Source of the DNA: Antedon mediterranea
Taxonomy: Eukaryota > Echinodermata > Crinoidea > Comatulida > Antedonidae
NCBI RefSeq assembly: GCF_964355755.1
Contig: NC_092673.1
Span: 28,587,001 to 28,651,000 of the forward strand
Direction: 5' to 3'
Length of the DNA: 64,000 nucleotides
In this document: positions 1 through 11,800 of the stretch, piece after piece
Layout of the letters: every line of letters starts with the position of its first letter
How positions within the stretch are numbered: position 1 is the first letter of the stretch
Position numbers and translations under genes: made by a program
Notes under the pieces: generated by a model
The model's database searches: none
What the model saw: the letters and a program-made list of their open reading frames with translations, nothing else
What the model was told of the DNA's origin: nothing

Positions 1-825
1 TGATGACCTTTAACCTATGACATACTAGAAAGAGATCATGGATATATTTACTGCACATATGGTGCTAAAAATATGGAAGAAAAGAAACAAGTTTTTACAG
101 ATAATTTCTTTATATTTATAATTTCTTTATAACACATATATGTTTCAGGAAACACAATTAATTATGTAGGTCAGTTCAGATCAGCCTTTAAGCTGATCTG
201 GCTTGTTACACCCTTGTTGTTTGGCCATAGCGGTGCTAAAAAGGTCCCTGCTACCATGTGTTTCTTTTGGGTCAGAGAGAGATCAGCTGAACACCTTCTA
301 ACAATAAAAACAAATAGGCAAATTCTAATTAAATTGTACAATTTTTTTGTATAGAGATCATATAGAGAGAGGGAGGGGTGGTCATTTTATGAAAGCAAAT
401 GATTAATTTAAGGTTATATCAAAGAAAGAAGTTTGCTGTTAAAAGAATATAACTAACAGTAGCGTCTTTATTTATAATTTTTATAATTATTTTTAGCTCT
501 ATATAATTATACTGTTAAATGATTGAAACAGTTCTTAATATTATATAGCTTTTGTTATTATTATTAATACATCTGCTGTATATACAATTTTACTATAAAA
601 ACAAATTATACAAACTTAAATTGTGTCCTCTTTCATCTTCCTCAACCATGTAACCAATCAGGTCACAAAGAGGTCATCATAGGACTGGTCAACTGCTTAC
701 ATTTTTACCAATCCATAGTATGTACAGTGTTTATTATTTAATTTAAAGGAAAAATATATGGATTCTGTGCTGCCCATTTTTCGACAATGTCCCTGTACTA
801 TACTGCCCTGTCATGAAAGAACGAC
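1..825. other. AT-rich non-coding sequence, no gene seen
   Basis: I see no coding potential, RNA gene or long repeat here. There is a short inverted repeat around 176-205 (GATCAGCCTTTAAGCTGATC) and scattered A/T runs. It reads as ordinary intergenic or intronic animal DNA leading into the repeat cluster that starts near 826. Confidence 0.6.
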
Positions 826-1266
826 ATTTATGTCAAAACTGGTTACTATAGCACAATTGACATGCGCAGAAACCATTATTCGCCTCTGCGCATGTTTATT
901 ATGCAATAGTAACCCTTTATGTAAAAAAAATAAAAGGGTCTAAAATCGGCCATTTTTCGAAAATTTCCCTGTAGGCCTACTATAGTACAGGAATTTTTTT
1001 TTTAAATGGCCAATTTTCGACCTTTTTATTTTTCGATAAAACTGGTTACTATAGCACAATTAACATGCGCAGAACCCATTAGTCGACTCTGCGCATGTTT
1101 ATTATGCTATAGTAACCATTTATGTCAAAACTGGTTACTATAGCACAATTGACATGCGCAGAACCTATAATTCGTCTCTGTGCATGTTTATTATGCAATA
1201 GTAACCATTTATGTCAACAAATAAAAGGGTCGAAAATCGGCCATTTTTCGAAAATTTCCCTGCGCA
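826..1266. repeat. Cluster of palindromic MITE-like repeats (left flank of the transposon dimer)
   Basis: At least three copies (about 838-910, 1041-1110, 1131-1207) of a roughly 75-bp palindrome occur. Each begins GGTTACTATAGCACAATTGA and ends with its inverse around TTATGCAATAGTAACC, with a CATGCGCAGA / TCTGCGCATG core. They lie inside a larger inverted repeat whose arms read GGTCGAAAATCGGCCATTTT and its complement. The same compound repeat resumes at 16351, on the other side of the transposon dimer, so the dimer has interrupted it. Confidence 0.8.
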
Positions 1267-2483
1267 AAGGGTACAACTCAATCTTCTCACTCGAAACGGT
1301 AAAGAACGCAAAAATAAATGGACAAGAAATGGACAGAGCCATGTGGGGTCATTAAAACTGAATTGGACTGGGTCATTAGATAATGAGGAAACTAGACAAT
1401 TGGCCAATGGGACCCAAGAATCTAGGAGGTTGTTTTGAATACCGGCATACTAAAAACTGTCAATTTTAGGGGTTTATCACATGATCGATGTATTAAATGA
1501 ATAAAAATATTAAATAATAGAATAATAAGACTTAAATTTTTTGTTAAAAGTTGAGAAAGTCGACATTTTTTTCATCCAATTTTCGAAAAATCCTTGTACT
1601 ACAGTACATGAATTTTGTTTTTTAAAACACGGTAAATTCGACTACAATATGTATGTTGTATTAATCGTTAGTTCTTTTAATATGACGAGACGTTTTTTGT
1701 TGTGTTTTTAGGGTGTGAACAATTGTCAATCAAAATTGTATATATATGTTAAATACTATGTAACTATTTAAAAAACCCACCCTGACTTCTGATTGGCCAA
1801 CCATATTCCAAGTAGTTTGATAAGTCAGCCTTTTTAAAAAATGTAGACAAAATTACCGTTAACTTTGTCTGGGGCTTTTTTTCTAGGCCACATGGTATCA
1901 TAGGATATGTGTAACTGTAAGAGGAGTAACTGAAGGTTACTGGATAATAACCTCTATAGTATGAGTTATTATCAAAATATATTATTAGAATTGGTGGAAT
2001 GAATTATTTGATTCACATCAAAATGAATTGTAGTGGAATTGCTCTTGAAATAAATATAAAATAGTTGAGAATTTACACTACAAGAATATAGAATTCACCA
2101 TTTAATGTACACTCAACTGCAAAAGTTTCCCCTCTGCTTTTTTTGTAAGGGCTTGGGACCTTCAAATACAAAGTGCAATGAATGATATAATGTAAATTAT
2201 AATGTAATAATTAAAACTGAATGTAATTTATAAAAATTACAAAATAATTTACAACATTAATCATTGCTCTTTGGATTTGGCAGCATTAAAAACTTTTTTT
2301 TTTTATTATTATTATTAACTTTACTGCACATTCAGAATACCATTAGATATGGTGGCCCAATGGCCAAATTGCATAAAATACAAATATTTTGTAAAAAGTG
2401 AATATAAAATCACAGAACAAATAAAAATTGAAGATATACGAAACAGTATAAAAACTATCCATGGCTACAACAATCATTTGGAA

Positions 2484-5400
2484 TCATTCTTTTTGCTGCT
2501 TTTTTTTCCTCTCTTGACGAAGGCGACGGATGGCAACCATAGCCGATTTCCATTCTTTAAAAGTCACATCAGATGTTGCAGCACAATACCAATTTCCATA
2601 GTACTGAGTGTGGTTCTTATTTAATCTTGGTTGCTTACACTTTGAGCACACAATCGCAGACGTTCTTGGTTTGTATATTTTGATCGGTTTCCCTTCCGAT
2701 ATGTCTTTAGCCACTCGTTTTCTGTACAAGAGGGTAGTTCTAGGAATACGAGTACTGCTAGCCTCAGGGACTGACGGTGGTGGTTTTGCTATCTCGCCAG
2801 GAACTGGGATCGACGGTCTGTTTCCTAGAGTCGCTAGGCCGGAAGTGTTTTTTGGTAGGACAAATGTGAAAGATGGAGCGCTTGTATGAACGTTTAGCAC
2901 CGCTGGCTTGGTTAAAGGTTCAAGTAGGGTTTTATCAGAGACAAGTTTGGGTATTGTTGCCGAGATGCCAGATTCCAACACTTGCCGCTCTTGCTTCTTT
3001 GACGTTCTGTTGTACCTGTTGAAAATAAATCAAACACAGTATTTAAAAACTTTAATGTATTTACTGTAGCGTAAAATAACAATCAATAACAAGTAAAAAC
3101 TCACCACTGGATGAGTGTCGTACGATTTATCTCCATCAACTGAAGCTTAGCAAACAACATCAGGTGTCCATTCGATAGCACTTTCCGACGAATGTTCTTG
3201 TAGCCTTTGGTAATGAGCGGCCAGCGCTGGAAACGTTTACCTTCGATAGATACGGTAGATGGATACGCTTCACATAGTTTTGTAATAATGCACTCCATAT
3301 ATCGATTGCAGTCCGGCCACTGAGCTGGCCCGGTGTTCTGACCTAAGAAGCATCTTTTAAAAAAAAAACAAAGAAACAAGTTAGATTTAAGACACATCAT
3401 GCAACAAAGTAAAAAACGCTGGAAACTGCCTTACCGTCGAGTGCTTTCGACACCAGGTATTACGGAAGTAGTTTTACTTTTCTTGAACCTGCCTTTCGTC
3501 AGGTAATCTTGATGCCGTGCTTTGCGCTTAATGGTTTTGTCATAAGCATCCAGGTTGTTCCACAACTTTGCGACATGTTCAGCATGACTTTGACTTATCA
3601 CTCCACTGTCTTCCTTAAACTGCATAAGGTAGTCTGCCAGGGCTTCAACTTTGGCGTAGCCTGGAATGTTGTCCGGTCCAGTGGAATCCTCAAGTTCCTA
3701 AATTGTAAAATATGAAAACAAAATATATAATCAGACTCGTGCATTGTATTTCAAAACAGAAACAAAATTTGTGAGGTAGAAGCTAATGATACAAATTTAA
3801 CTCACTGTGTCAAAAAGGGCTGCTTTTCCTTCACCATCATCATCATCATTATCGTCACATGAAGGCAAGGGCTCCAGCTGGGGTGGTGAGGGTTCTTTAG
3901 CATTTCGAGGTTTAAAACAACGCTTAGGTGGTTTGTAGTCTGGTTGAGTCTTGTCATCATACCCTTCATCAACATCAAAAGTGTAAATTTCTTCATCAAA
4001 GTCTTCATCATAAATGGTATCTGTTTTGACAGGAAATTGAGTTTCGAGCACTTTGTTCGACTGGTTGTACAGGTACTCCACTCCGATGAGTTCTCCAGTG
4101 TACTTGTTTGGAATGATAAAACTTTTGTACACTTTTTTGCCAATCACTTGCTCTGCCAGTATGTTGAGAGCATGCTGATGCAGTCCACTATATGTACTGG
4201 AGATGGTTCCTCCAGACTGGGTAGCGGCTAGTGCACGGTTTGCATTCCATCGAACAAGTCCATCCATCAGGTAAGCTTGGAAATGTAAGTCGCTAGCACG
4301 CTCACCTGAGAAAAAAATAAAACATCCATAATAATGAAATAATACAAAAATTTGTAGATCGGTTTGAAGATTTGGTAGATACCAAATAAAAAGTAATACT
4401 GTACCTGGAATAAACCTGTTAAGGTGAAGATGAAACGATTCCAAAGAAGTGGAGCCTCTTGCGCAACGATATACTGGCAAGGTAACTCCACCCTTAAGCA
4501 TCTCACTGGTTTTTGTGTAGAGCGGGATGCCTTCTGGATCCTGGATGCAGGCGATGTGTCGCTCTTGTGAGCTCCAGATATCCCAGGTCTGTTCAGAGTC
4601 TAAGAGTGGGACGCCCATTGTGTCACGGCCTTCTTCACCATCGAGGGAAGTCAGCAGCTCTCGGATTAGGTTGGCAGTCTCGCGAGTCCCTCGTGTTGTC
4701 CTGCGACAATGTAAAGCATACTCCTTCTTGCTGATGTTTTTCAATATGATGTCGTCTGTTGGGTTGGAATGCTTCTTGCTTGCAATGAGCTGTTCACGCT
4801 TGGCGAGCTTCAGACGTTCAACATCGTCAGCGCTCCACTCAAAAATGCAAGCGGAAAGACGTTTGAGAAATATCGGATACAACTGATGTGATTCTGTTGA
4901 ACAAGCTGCAGCAATTCTCCTCATGAAGTGCCAGATGTCCAGACGAATTTTCATGTCAGGCCAGGCGCTGAACATCTTCCTTATGCTTGAATGACCGCAG
5001 CAGTCACGGTCGACGTAGAGAATCTCGGGAGGAGGTACGCCTGCCAAAGCATATCGGTTAATGATGCCGTTTGTCATGTTGTTTAAGCCACATCCTTCTG
5101 CAGCAGTCAGGACTGTAATGAGCACCTGGCCGTACTCATTTCCGACGTTTGTTGCCCACGCTCCTGTTCCACATGCACGACCGGCTAGCTTCCTTACAAT
5201 CTGCAAAAAAACCCAAACAAATTTATTCGGAAGAAAGCTTCCCCACAATCTGCAAAAAAAAAAAAATTCAAATAATTAAAAGTAAATTGCAGAAATAGTA
5301 TTGTTTATAAATTATTTACCCTTTTGGTCGAGTCAATCTTCAACACTCTTCCGAACGTCGATGTGATAGAAGCCTTGAGTTCGTCGATTCTTCCCATTAC

Positions 5401-7086
5401 TTCGTTGCAGTAGATGGTAAGGAACCATTGGACAGAGGGAACAGGAATCATTTTAGACACCTCATCAAATTTAGAAGCAGCAATGACATAATCATCACGA
5501 GAACCACAGAACTTCTTGCAATTTTCTAAGTAGAGAGCCACTCTCTCATTCCACCGCCTTGTGTGTTGTTCTAAGACTTGTTGGCGAAGCTGTGATGGAC
5601 TGTTACCGAGACCGCGGTACTTTAGAAGCTGCAGGACCCGGTTGTCGCAGGCCAAGTGATACGAAAGTACAACAGGAAACTGAAGGCGATGTGCTAAATC
5701 AAGTTGCTTTAAAATGTTTTCACTCCAGCCAATTTGTCTTTGTTTGCAATTAGAGCACCTCAGTTGCTCTGTTGCAAGAAAGTAGTGGCAGTCTAAATCC
5801 AGGACCGGACGAACGATTCCATGGAGGCCGCCTGATGTTAGTGGATAGCTCTTGCATTCTGGCCGAGGGCAGACCAGCTTGACCTGCCAAGTCTTGCGGG
5901 GCAACCAAAGAAGAAGACGATGACCGAAGTAACTGTTGGCCATGGGTATGTTTTTGTTGAGCGGATCCGGTTGAGGTGGATAATACCAAAGTTGTTTGAG
6001 TTTAGTTGAATCCAACTCTGCAGTCCCCTTCTTCGATTTCTTGAATAAGGTTTTTGAAATCCACTGCTGATCGATCTCGGGCAAGTTCTTCTTCCATTTA
6101 TCTGGTATGAGACAATCTGCAAGAAAAACCAAAACAAAATTGTATAATTTATGAAACTACATTATGTAATTTTCATTTTCTAGTTTTAAAAATCAAACAA
6201 AATAATTAAAATTACACTGAAATAAACTACCTTCACTCTGTTTGATAGTTATTGTAGTGGATGGCATAGTACTAACAGGTTCATAAGATGTATTTGGTTG
6301 AGCTGTAAGACGGAAAATTAAAGAATATTTAGCAGTAAACTACTACTTCATTCGCTATCTACAGTATGCTATAAAACAATGTATTTAAACAACACGATTT
6401 TATGATTGAGTATAAATGAATGCATAAAAAAAAACGTAAACCCAGCAAGCCTACAACATACACAGGCACTAAAAATGCAAAACCTGAAATTTGTAATTTA
6501 GAAAATGCACAAAAAACACAAATATGGAATAAGTCTTACCTGGTGCATATGAGGTTGATGGTTGCAAAGAAGCATCAAAGACATCAGTACCAGAAAGTGT
6601 TTCATCTGTGACATCCTCAACCTGTTGTAGCTTAATGCCAACAGGTATGTACGATGTCTGTCTAGTTGGGCATTTCCTGCGGCGTTTTATTTCTTTCATT
6701 GCTATGGCTTCTTTGCCTTCTGGGAAAGACTCCAAGTACCTCTTAAAGTTGAATTTGTTAATACTAAGTGAACTTGTACTTGGAATTTCATTAGCCATTT
6801 TAATAACAAAACATACTGCATATTCCAGTACATTTTCGACCATCCACTTGAATGTTTGTCCACTGTATTTACTATGCTGAAACTTGTAGCAGCCCAACAC
6901 ATCACATTCATCTTTGGTGTTTCCACCCAGCCTGCACACCTCCTTCAAGGCATCTTGGCGTACATCATCAGGAGTTAGACACTTGCCAGTTGGTCGTTTT
7001 CTCAAGCTGTTAAATACTACAGCAGCAGATGTATCTTCAAGAATTAAGGCACCCTCTTCACTGCGCCGAAAAGTTGGTCTGAACAT
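2484..7086 (-). CDS. Multi-exon DDE-type transposase, 1,251 aa (copy 1)
   Basis: Coding exons by my model, 5' to 3': 6540-7086, 6231-6302, 5320-6116, 4405-5200, 3806-4305, 3435-3697, 3105-3353, 2484-3015. All junctions are GT/AG and in phase, and the frame is intact. It starts at MFRPTF, the first ATG after an upstream in-frame stop. Visible parts: a basic N-terminal region; a Cys-rich pair CPRPEC (about residue 289) and CSNC (about 327), reminiscent of the DUF6729-type domain found beside MULE-like transposases; then a probable RNase-H-fold triad of KIDSTKR (about 466), ILYVDRDCC (about 536) with DIWHFMRR, and STSLESFH (about 725). An acidic stretch (DDNDDDD) and a C-terminal CSKC...WYC zinc-knuckle-like motif follow. 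Expected role is cutting and pasting the surrounding element in the nucleus. The family assignment is inference; the intact spliced frame is seen directly. Confidence 0.85.
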
Positions 7087-7178
7087 ACTGTACTGTCTAT
7101 TGAACACCTGCAAAACTAAAAAAACTGATCAAAGGCAAAAATATATGTAAGTAAAGTATGTAAAAAAGAAAATTTTAC

Positions 7179-7219
7179 CCGTATAATGCCACTGTGCACC
7201 GTGCAGTTGTAGTAAATGG
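7179..7219 (-). other. Probable 5'-UTR exon of transposase copy 1
   Basis: This 41-bp segment has a TTTACAG acceptor and a GGTAAAA donor. It reads in frame into the next exon at 7107 but supplies no ATG, so it is best treated as untranslated. An upstream candidate exon runs from about 8568 to 8449 with a strong GTAAGAG donor; in the joined frame it carries stops before any ATG. The equivalent in copy 2 is 14723-14763. Confidence 0.5.
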
Positions 7220-7769
7220 CTGTAAATAAAAGAAAATCAAATCTAAATAAAATAAAATATCTGTGGGTTAAAATTTCTCAAGTAATAATTAATAGTAGAC
7301 CAAGACTTTAAATGTAAAATATTAATAAAATGAATTACATGTAGCATTAAAACATATCTACTAAGAACAAACTATTTTATCTAAATTAAATTAAGAAAAT
7401 ATTACATATGAATAATTATGTTTTTTTTTCAATTAAAAAAACTATATAAAGAATTACAACATAAATTAGAGTAAACTGAATAATCTTTGTTTATTAAACA
7501 GTGTATGTATCAACTCTTTGATCCCTGAGCACTTCCTTTAATGCAATCAAATTATTTGAGAATCTTATCTAAATCCACAAATACAGTTGATTGCCTAATT
7601 AAACGAATGCTTTAGATCAAAGAGTTGAAGCCTACACTTAATTAAACAATCATTATAATAAAAGTTAAATTGTTTATCTATCAATTAAAAGGGTTGACAT
7701 GTGAACAAGGCTTTAGTCTGTTTCCCATGGATGCTATTCTGATACAGCACACATTTAGTTGTTTATAGT

Positions 7770-8400
7770 TTAAAATTATGTTTAGGCCTAAAATCTATTA
7801 CAGGGTACATAGGCTAGTCTAACTAGTAGTAGGATTGTTAAAATATTAAATAAATTAAACTTTAAAGAATAGCTTAATTACTTTAAACTAAATTTATTTA
7901 CTATGGGATGGTTCTACGATAAATACTAATCTAAGCCTAGGCCTAGTCTAAACTACTGTAGTAAGTTTTGAAGAAAAAAAATAACAGGGAGCCCTAAGTA
8001 GGTAGCATCTTACTAGGGCCTAGCACTTACAGGCCCATGGTTTGACTTACAATTCATGGCAACCAAAAAAGATCTAGGCCTACCTAGAGGTCTTTCTATC
8101 TAGCCTACTAGCTAGGCCTAGGCTATATAGGCCTAGTAAATACATTAATTAAAGTAAGTGTCGAGTGACACTATCTAACCCTAACTAACCTATAAAGGCA
8201 TGCGTTATTGTTAATACTTTATGAAATATATGTAGGCCTACTGGTAATTAGGGGGATAAGTAATAATAGCAAATGCATTTTACCACACACAGAGCAGACT
8301 ACCGCCAACAAGAATTAGCGTCGGCACCCATACAAACACATTTGCTAGGCCATGGCATAGTTTCTATTGACTATGGCTAGGCCTAGACCAAACAAGTTAT
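7770..8400. repeat. CTAGGCCTAG-rich island in the 5' intron of transposase copy 1
   Basis: The stretch is packed with short palindromes built on GGCCTA (CTAGGCCTAG, TAGGCCTAC, CTAGCTAGGCCTAGG). It lies between the first candidate exon (ending 8449) and the 41-bp exon. Similar islands occur in the 5' introns of RABGGTB and CNTRL. I see no gene in it. Confidence 0.6.
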
Positions 8401-8589
8401 CAACACTTTAAATGCCGATTTCAAGCATGAAATCAATTTCGCTCTTACCTTTAATGCAAGTACACGTTCGAGTTGAATACAGCTACTACCAGAATTCGCC
8501 TTGAAATTAATAATAATAAGTCTAGAGGATTTGTAAAAAGATGTTGTCGCATGTAAGTCTCTGGACAAAATCTCATCATTGTTTGTGTT

Positions 8590-8810
8590 GTGAAAAACTT
8601 GTTGAAGTCACATATTAATTACGTCACTTTTCAGTGTTCTGATTGGTCAAAATGACAAATTTGGAACAATTTTTCTAATGCCCTGATTACGTCACTTTTC
8701 AGTGCTCTGATTGTTCAACTTTTGGAACGCTTTCCGCTGCTCTGATTGGTCAATCAGTTGTTCAATTCATTGTCCAATTCTACAGCACATATTGGGTTAT
8801 TTGTAGTACT
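8590..8810 (-). promoter_or_regulatory. Candidate transposase promoter with repeated CRE-like and CCAAT sites
   Basis: Just upstream of the first minus-strand exon there are two copies of a block beginning ATTACGTCACTTTTCAGTG (near 8618 and 8687). Three TCTGATTGGTCA-like segments (CCAAT on the minus strand) lie among them. TTACGTCA resembles a CREB/ATF half-site. The clustering right at the gene's 5' end is the only support; function is inferred. Confidence 0.45.
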
Positions 8811-11800
8811 AAGGGTACAACTCAATCTTCTCACTCGAAACGGTAAAGAACGCAAAAATAAATGGACAAGAAATGGACAGAGCCATGTGGGGTCATTAAA
8901 ACTGAATTGGACTGGGTCATTAGATAATGAGGAAACTAGACAATTGGCCAATGGGACCCAAGAATCTAGGAGGTTGTTTTGAATACCGGCATACTAAAAA
9001 CTGTCAATTTTAGGGGTTTATCACATGATCGATGTATTAAATGAATAAAAATATTAAATAATAGAATAATAAGACTTAAATTTTTTGTTAAAAGTTGAGA
9101 AAGTCGACATTTTTTTCATCCAATTTTCGAAAAATCCTTGTACTACAGTACATGAATTTTGTTTTTTAAAACACGGTAAATTCGACTACAATATGTATGT
9201 TGTATTAATCGTTAGTTCTTTTAATATGACGAGACGTTTTTTGTTGTGTTTTTAGGGTGTGAACAATTGTCAATCAAAATTGTATATATATGTTAAATAC
9301 TATGTAACTATTTAAAAAACCCACCCTGACTTCTGATTGGCCAACCATATTCCAAGTAGTTTGATAAGTCAGCCTTTTTAAAAAATGTAGACAAAATTAC
9401 CGTTAACTTTGTCTGGGGCTTTTTTTCTAGGCCACATGGTATCATAGGATATGTGTAACTGTAAGAGGAGTAACTGAAGGTTACTGGATAATAACCTCTA
9501 TAGTATGAGTTATTATCAAAATATATTATTAGAATTGGTGGAATGAATTATTTGATTCACATCAAAATGAATTGTAGTGGAATTGCTCTTGAAATAAATA
9601 TAAAATAGTTGAGAATTTACACTACAAGAATATAGAATTCACCATTTAATGTACACTCAACTGCAAAAGTTTCCCCTCTGCTTTTTTTGTAAGGGCTTGG
9701 GACCTTCAAATACAAAGTGCAATGAATGATATAATGTAAATTATAATGTAATAATTAAAACTGAATGTAATTTATAAAAATTACAAAATAATTTACAACA
9801 TTAATCATTGCTCTTTGGATTTGGCAGCATTAAAAACTTTTTTTTTTTATTATTATTATTAACTTTACTGCACATTCAGAATACCATTAGATATGGTGGC
9901 CCAATGGCCAAATTGCATAAAATACAAATATTTTGTAAAAAGTGAATATAAAATCACAGAACAAATAAAAATTGAAGATATACGAAACAGTATAAAAACT
10001 ATCCATGGCTACAACAATCATTTGGAATCATTCTTTTTGCTGCTTTTTTTTCCTCTCTTGACGAAGGCGACGGATGGCAACCATAGCCGATTTCCATTCT
10101 TTAAAAGTCACATCAGATGTTGCAGCACAATACCAATTTCCATAGTACTGAGTGTGGTTCTTATTTAATCTTGGTTGCTTACACTTTGAGCACACAATCG
10201 CAGACGTTCTTGGTTTGTATATTTTGATCGGTTTCCCTTCCGATATGTCTTTAGCCACTCGTTTTCTGTACAAGAGGGTAGTTCTAGGAATACGAGTACT
10301 GCTAGCCTCAGGGACTGACGGTGGTGGTTTTGCTATCTCGCCAGGAACTGGGATCGACGGTCTGTTTCCTAGAGTCGCTAGGCCGGAAGTGTTTTTTGGT
10401 AGGACAAATGTGAAAGATGGAGCGCTTGTATGAACGTTTAGCACCGCTGGCTTGGTTAAAGGTTCAAGTAGGGTTTTATCAGAGACAAGTTTGGGTATTG
10501 TTGCCGAGATGCCAGATTCCAACACTTGCCGCTCTTGCTTCTTTGACGTTCTGTTGTACCTGTTGAAAATAAATCAAACACAGTATTTAAAAACTTTAAT
10601 GTATTTACTGTAGCGTAAAATAACAATCAATAACAAGTAAAAACTCACCACTGGATGAGTGTCGTACGATTTATCTCCATCAACTGAAGCTTAGCAAACA
10701 ACATCAGGTGTCCATTCGATAGCACTTTCCGACGAATGTTCTTGTAGCCTTTGGTAATGAGCGGCCAGCGCTGGAAACGTTTACCTTCGATAGATACGGT
10801 AGATGGATACGCTTCACATAGTTTTGTAATAATGCACTCCATATATCGATTGCAGTCCGGCCACTGAGCTGGCCCGGTGTTCTGACCTAAGAAGCATCTT
10901 TTAAAAAAAAAACAAAGAAACAAGTTAGATTTAAGACACATCATGCAACAAAGTAAAAAACGCTGGAAACTGCCTTACCGTCGAGTGCTTTCGACACCAG
11001 GTATTACGGAAGTAGTTTTACTTTTCTTGAACCTGCCTTTCGTCAGGTAATCTTGATGCCGTGCTTTGCGCTTAATGGTTTTGTCATAAGCATCCAGGTT
11101 GTTCCACAACTTTGCGACATGTTCAGCATGACTTTGACTTATCACTCCACTGTCTTCCTTAAACTGCATAAGGTAGTCTGCCAGGGCTTCAACTTTGGCG
11201 TAGCCTGGAATGTTGTCCGGTCCAGTGGAATCCTCAAGTTCCTAAATTGTAAAATATGAAAACAAAATATATAATCAGACTCGTGCATTGTATTTCAAAA
11301 CAGAAACAAAATTTGTGAGGTAGAAGCTAATGATACAAATTTAACTCACTGTGTCAAAAAGGGCTGCTTTTCCTTCACCATCATCATCATCATTATCGTC
11401 ACATGAAGGCAAGGGCTCCAGCTGGGGTGGTGAGGGTTCTTTAGCATTTCGAGGTTTAAAACAACGCTTAGGTGGTTTGTAGTCTGGTTGAGTCTTGTCA
11501 TCATACCCTTCATCAACATCAAAAGTGTAAATTTCTTCATCAAAGTCTTCATCATAAATGGTATCTGTTTTGACAGGAAATTGAGTTTCGAGCACTTTGT
11601 TCGACTGGTTGTACAGGTACTCCACTCCGATGAGTTCTCCAGTGTACTTGTTTGGAATGATAAAACTTTTGTACACTTTTTTGCCAATCACTTGCTCTGC
11701 CAGTATGTTGAGAGCATGCTGATGCAGTCCACTATATGTACTGGAGATGGTTCCTCCAGACTGGGTAGCGGCTAGTGCACGGTTTGCATTCCATCGAACA

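Larger units (their letters stand above)
1267..8810 (-). mobile_element. DNA transposon, copy 1 of a head-to-tail pair (7,544 bp)
   Basis: This segment repeats at a constant offset of 7,544 bp in 8811-16354. Every open frame and every non-coding stretch I compared was identical. It contains one spliced transposase gene on the minus strand (2484-7086 coding, 5' exons up to about 8570). About 1.2 kb of non-coding sequence follows the stop, and a compact promoter-like segment precedes the first exon. The termini (AAGGGTACAACTC and TTATTTGTAGTACT) show no convincing terminal inverted repeat and no target-site duplication. The left flank is an interrupted MITE-like repeat and the right edge abuts copy 2 directly. 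I cannot name the superfamily; the gene content suggests a MULE- or KDZ-like RNase-H-fold transposase. Confidence 0.85.

Noticed and set aside
1267-1340. Terminal inverted repeat of the transposon
   Set aside because: The two termini share only a weak GTAC.ACA resemblance when one is inverted, which is not better than chance in AT-rich DNA.
8383-8568. Transposase start at the MSRDLHATT frame
   Set aside because: Splicing from its GTAAGAG donor into the 41-bp exon shifts the reading phase. In the phase that continues into the transposase this exon has stops and no later ATG, so it is treated as 5' UTR.
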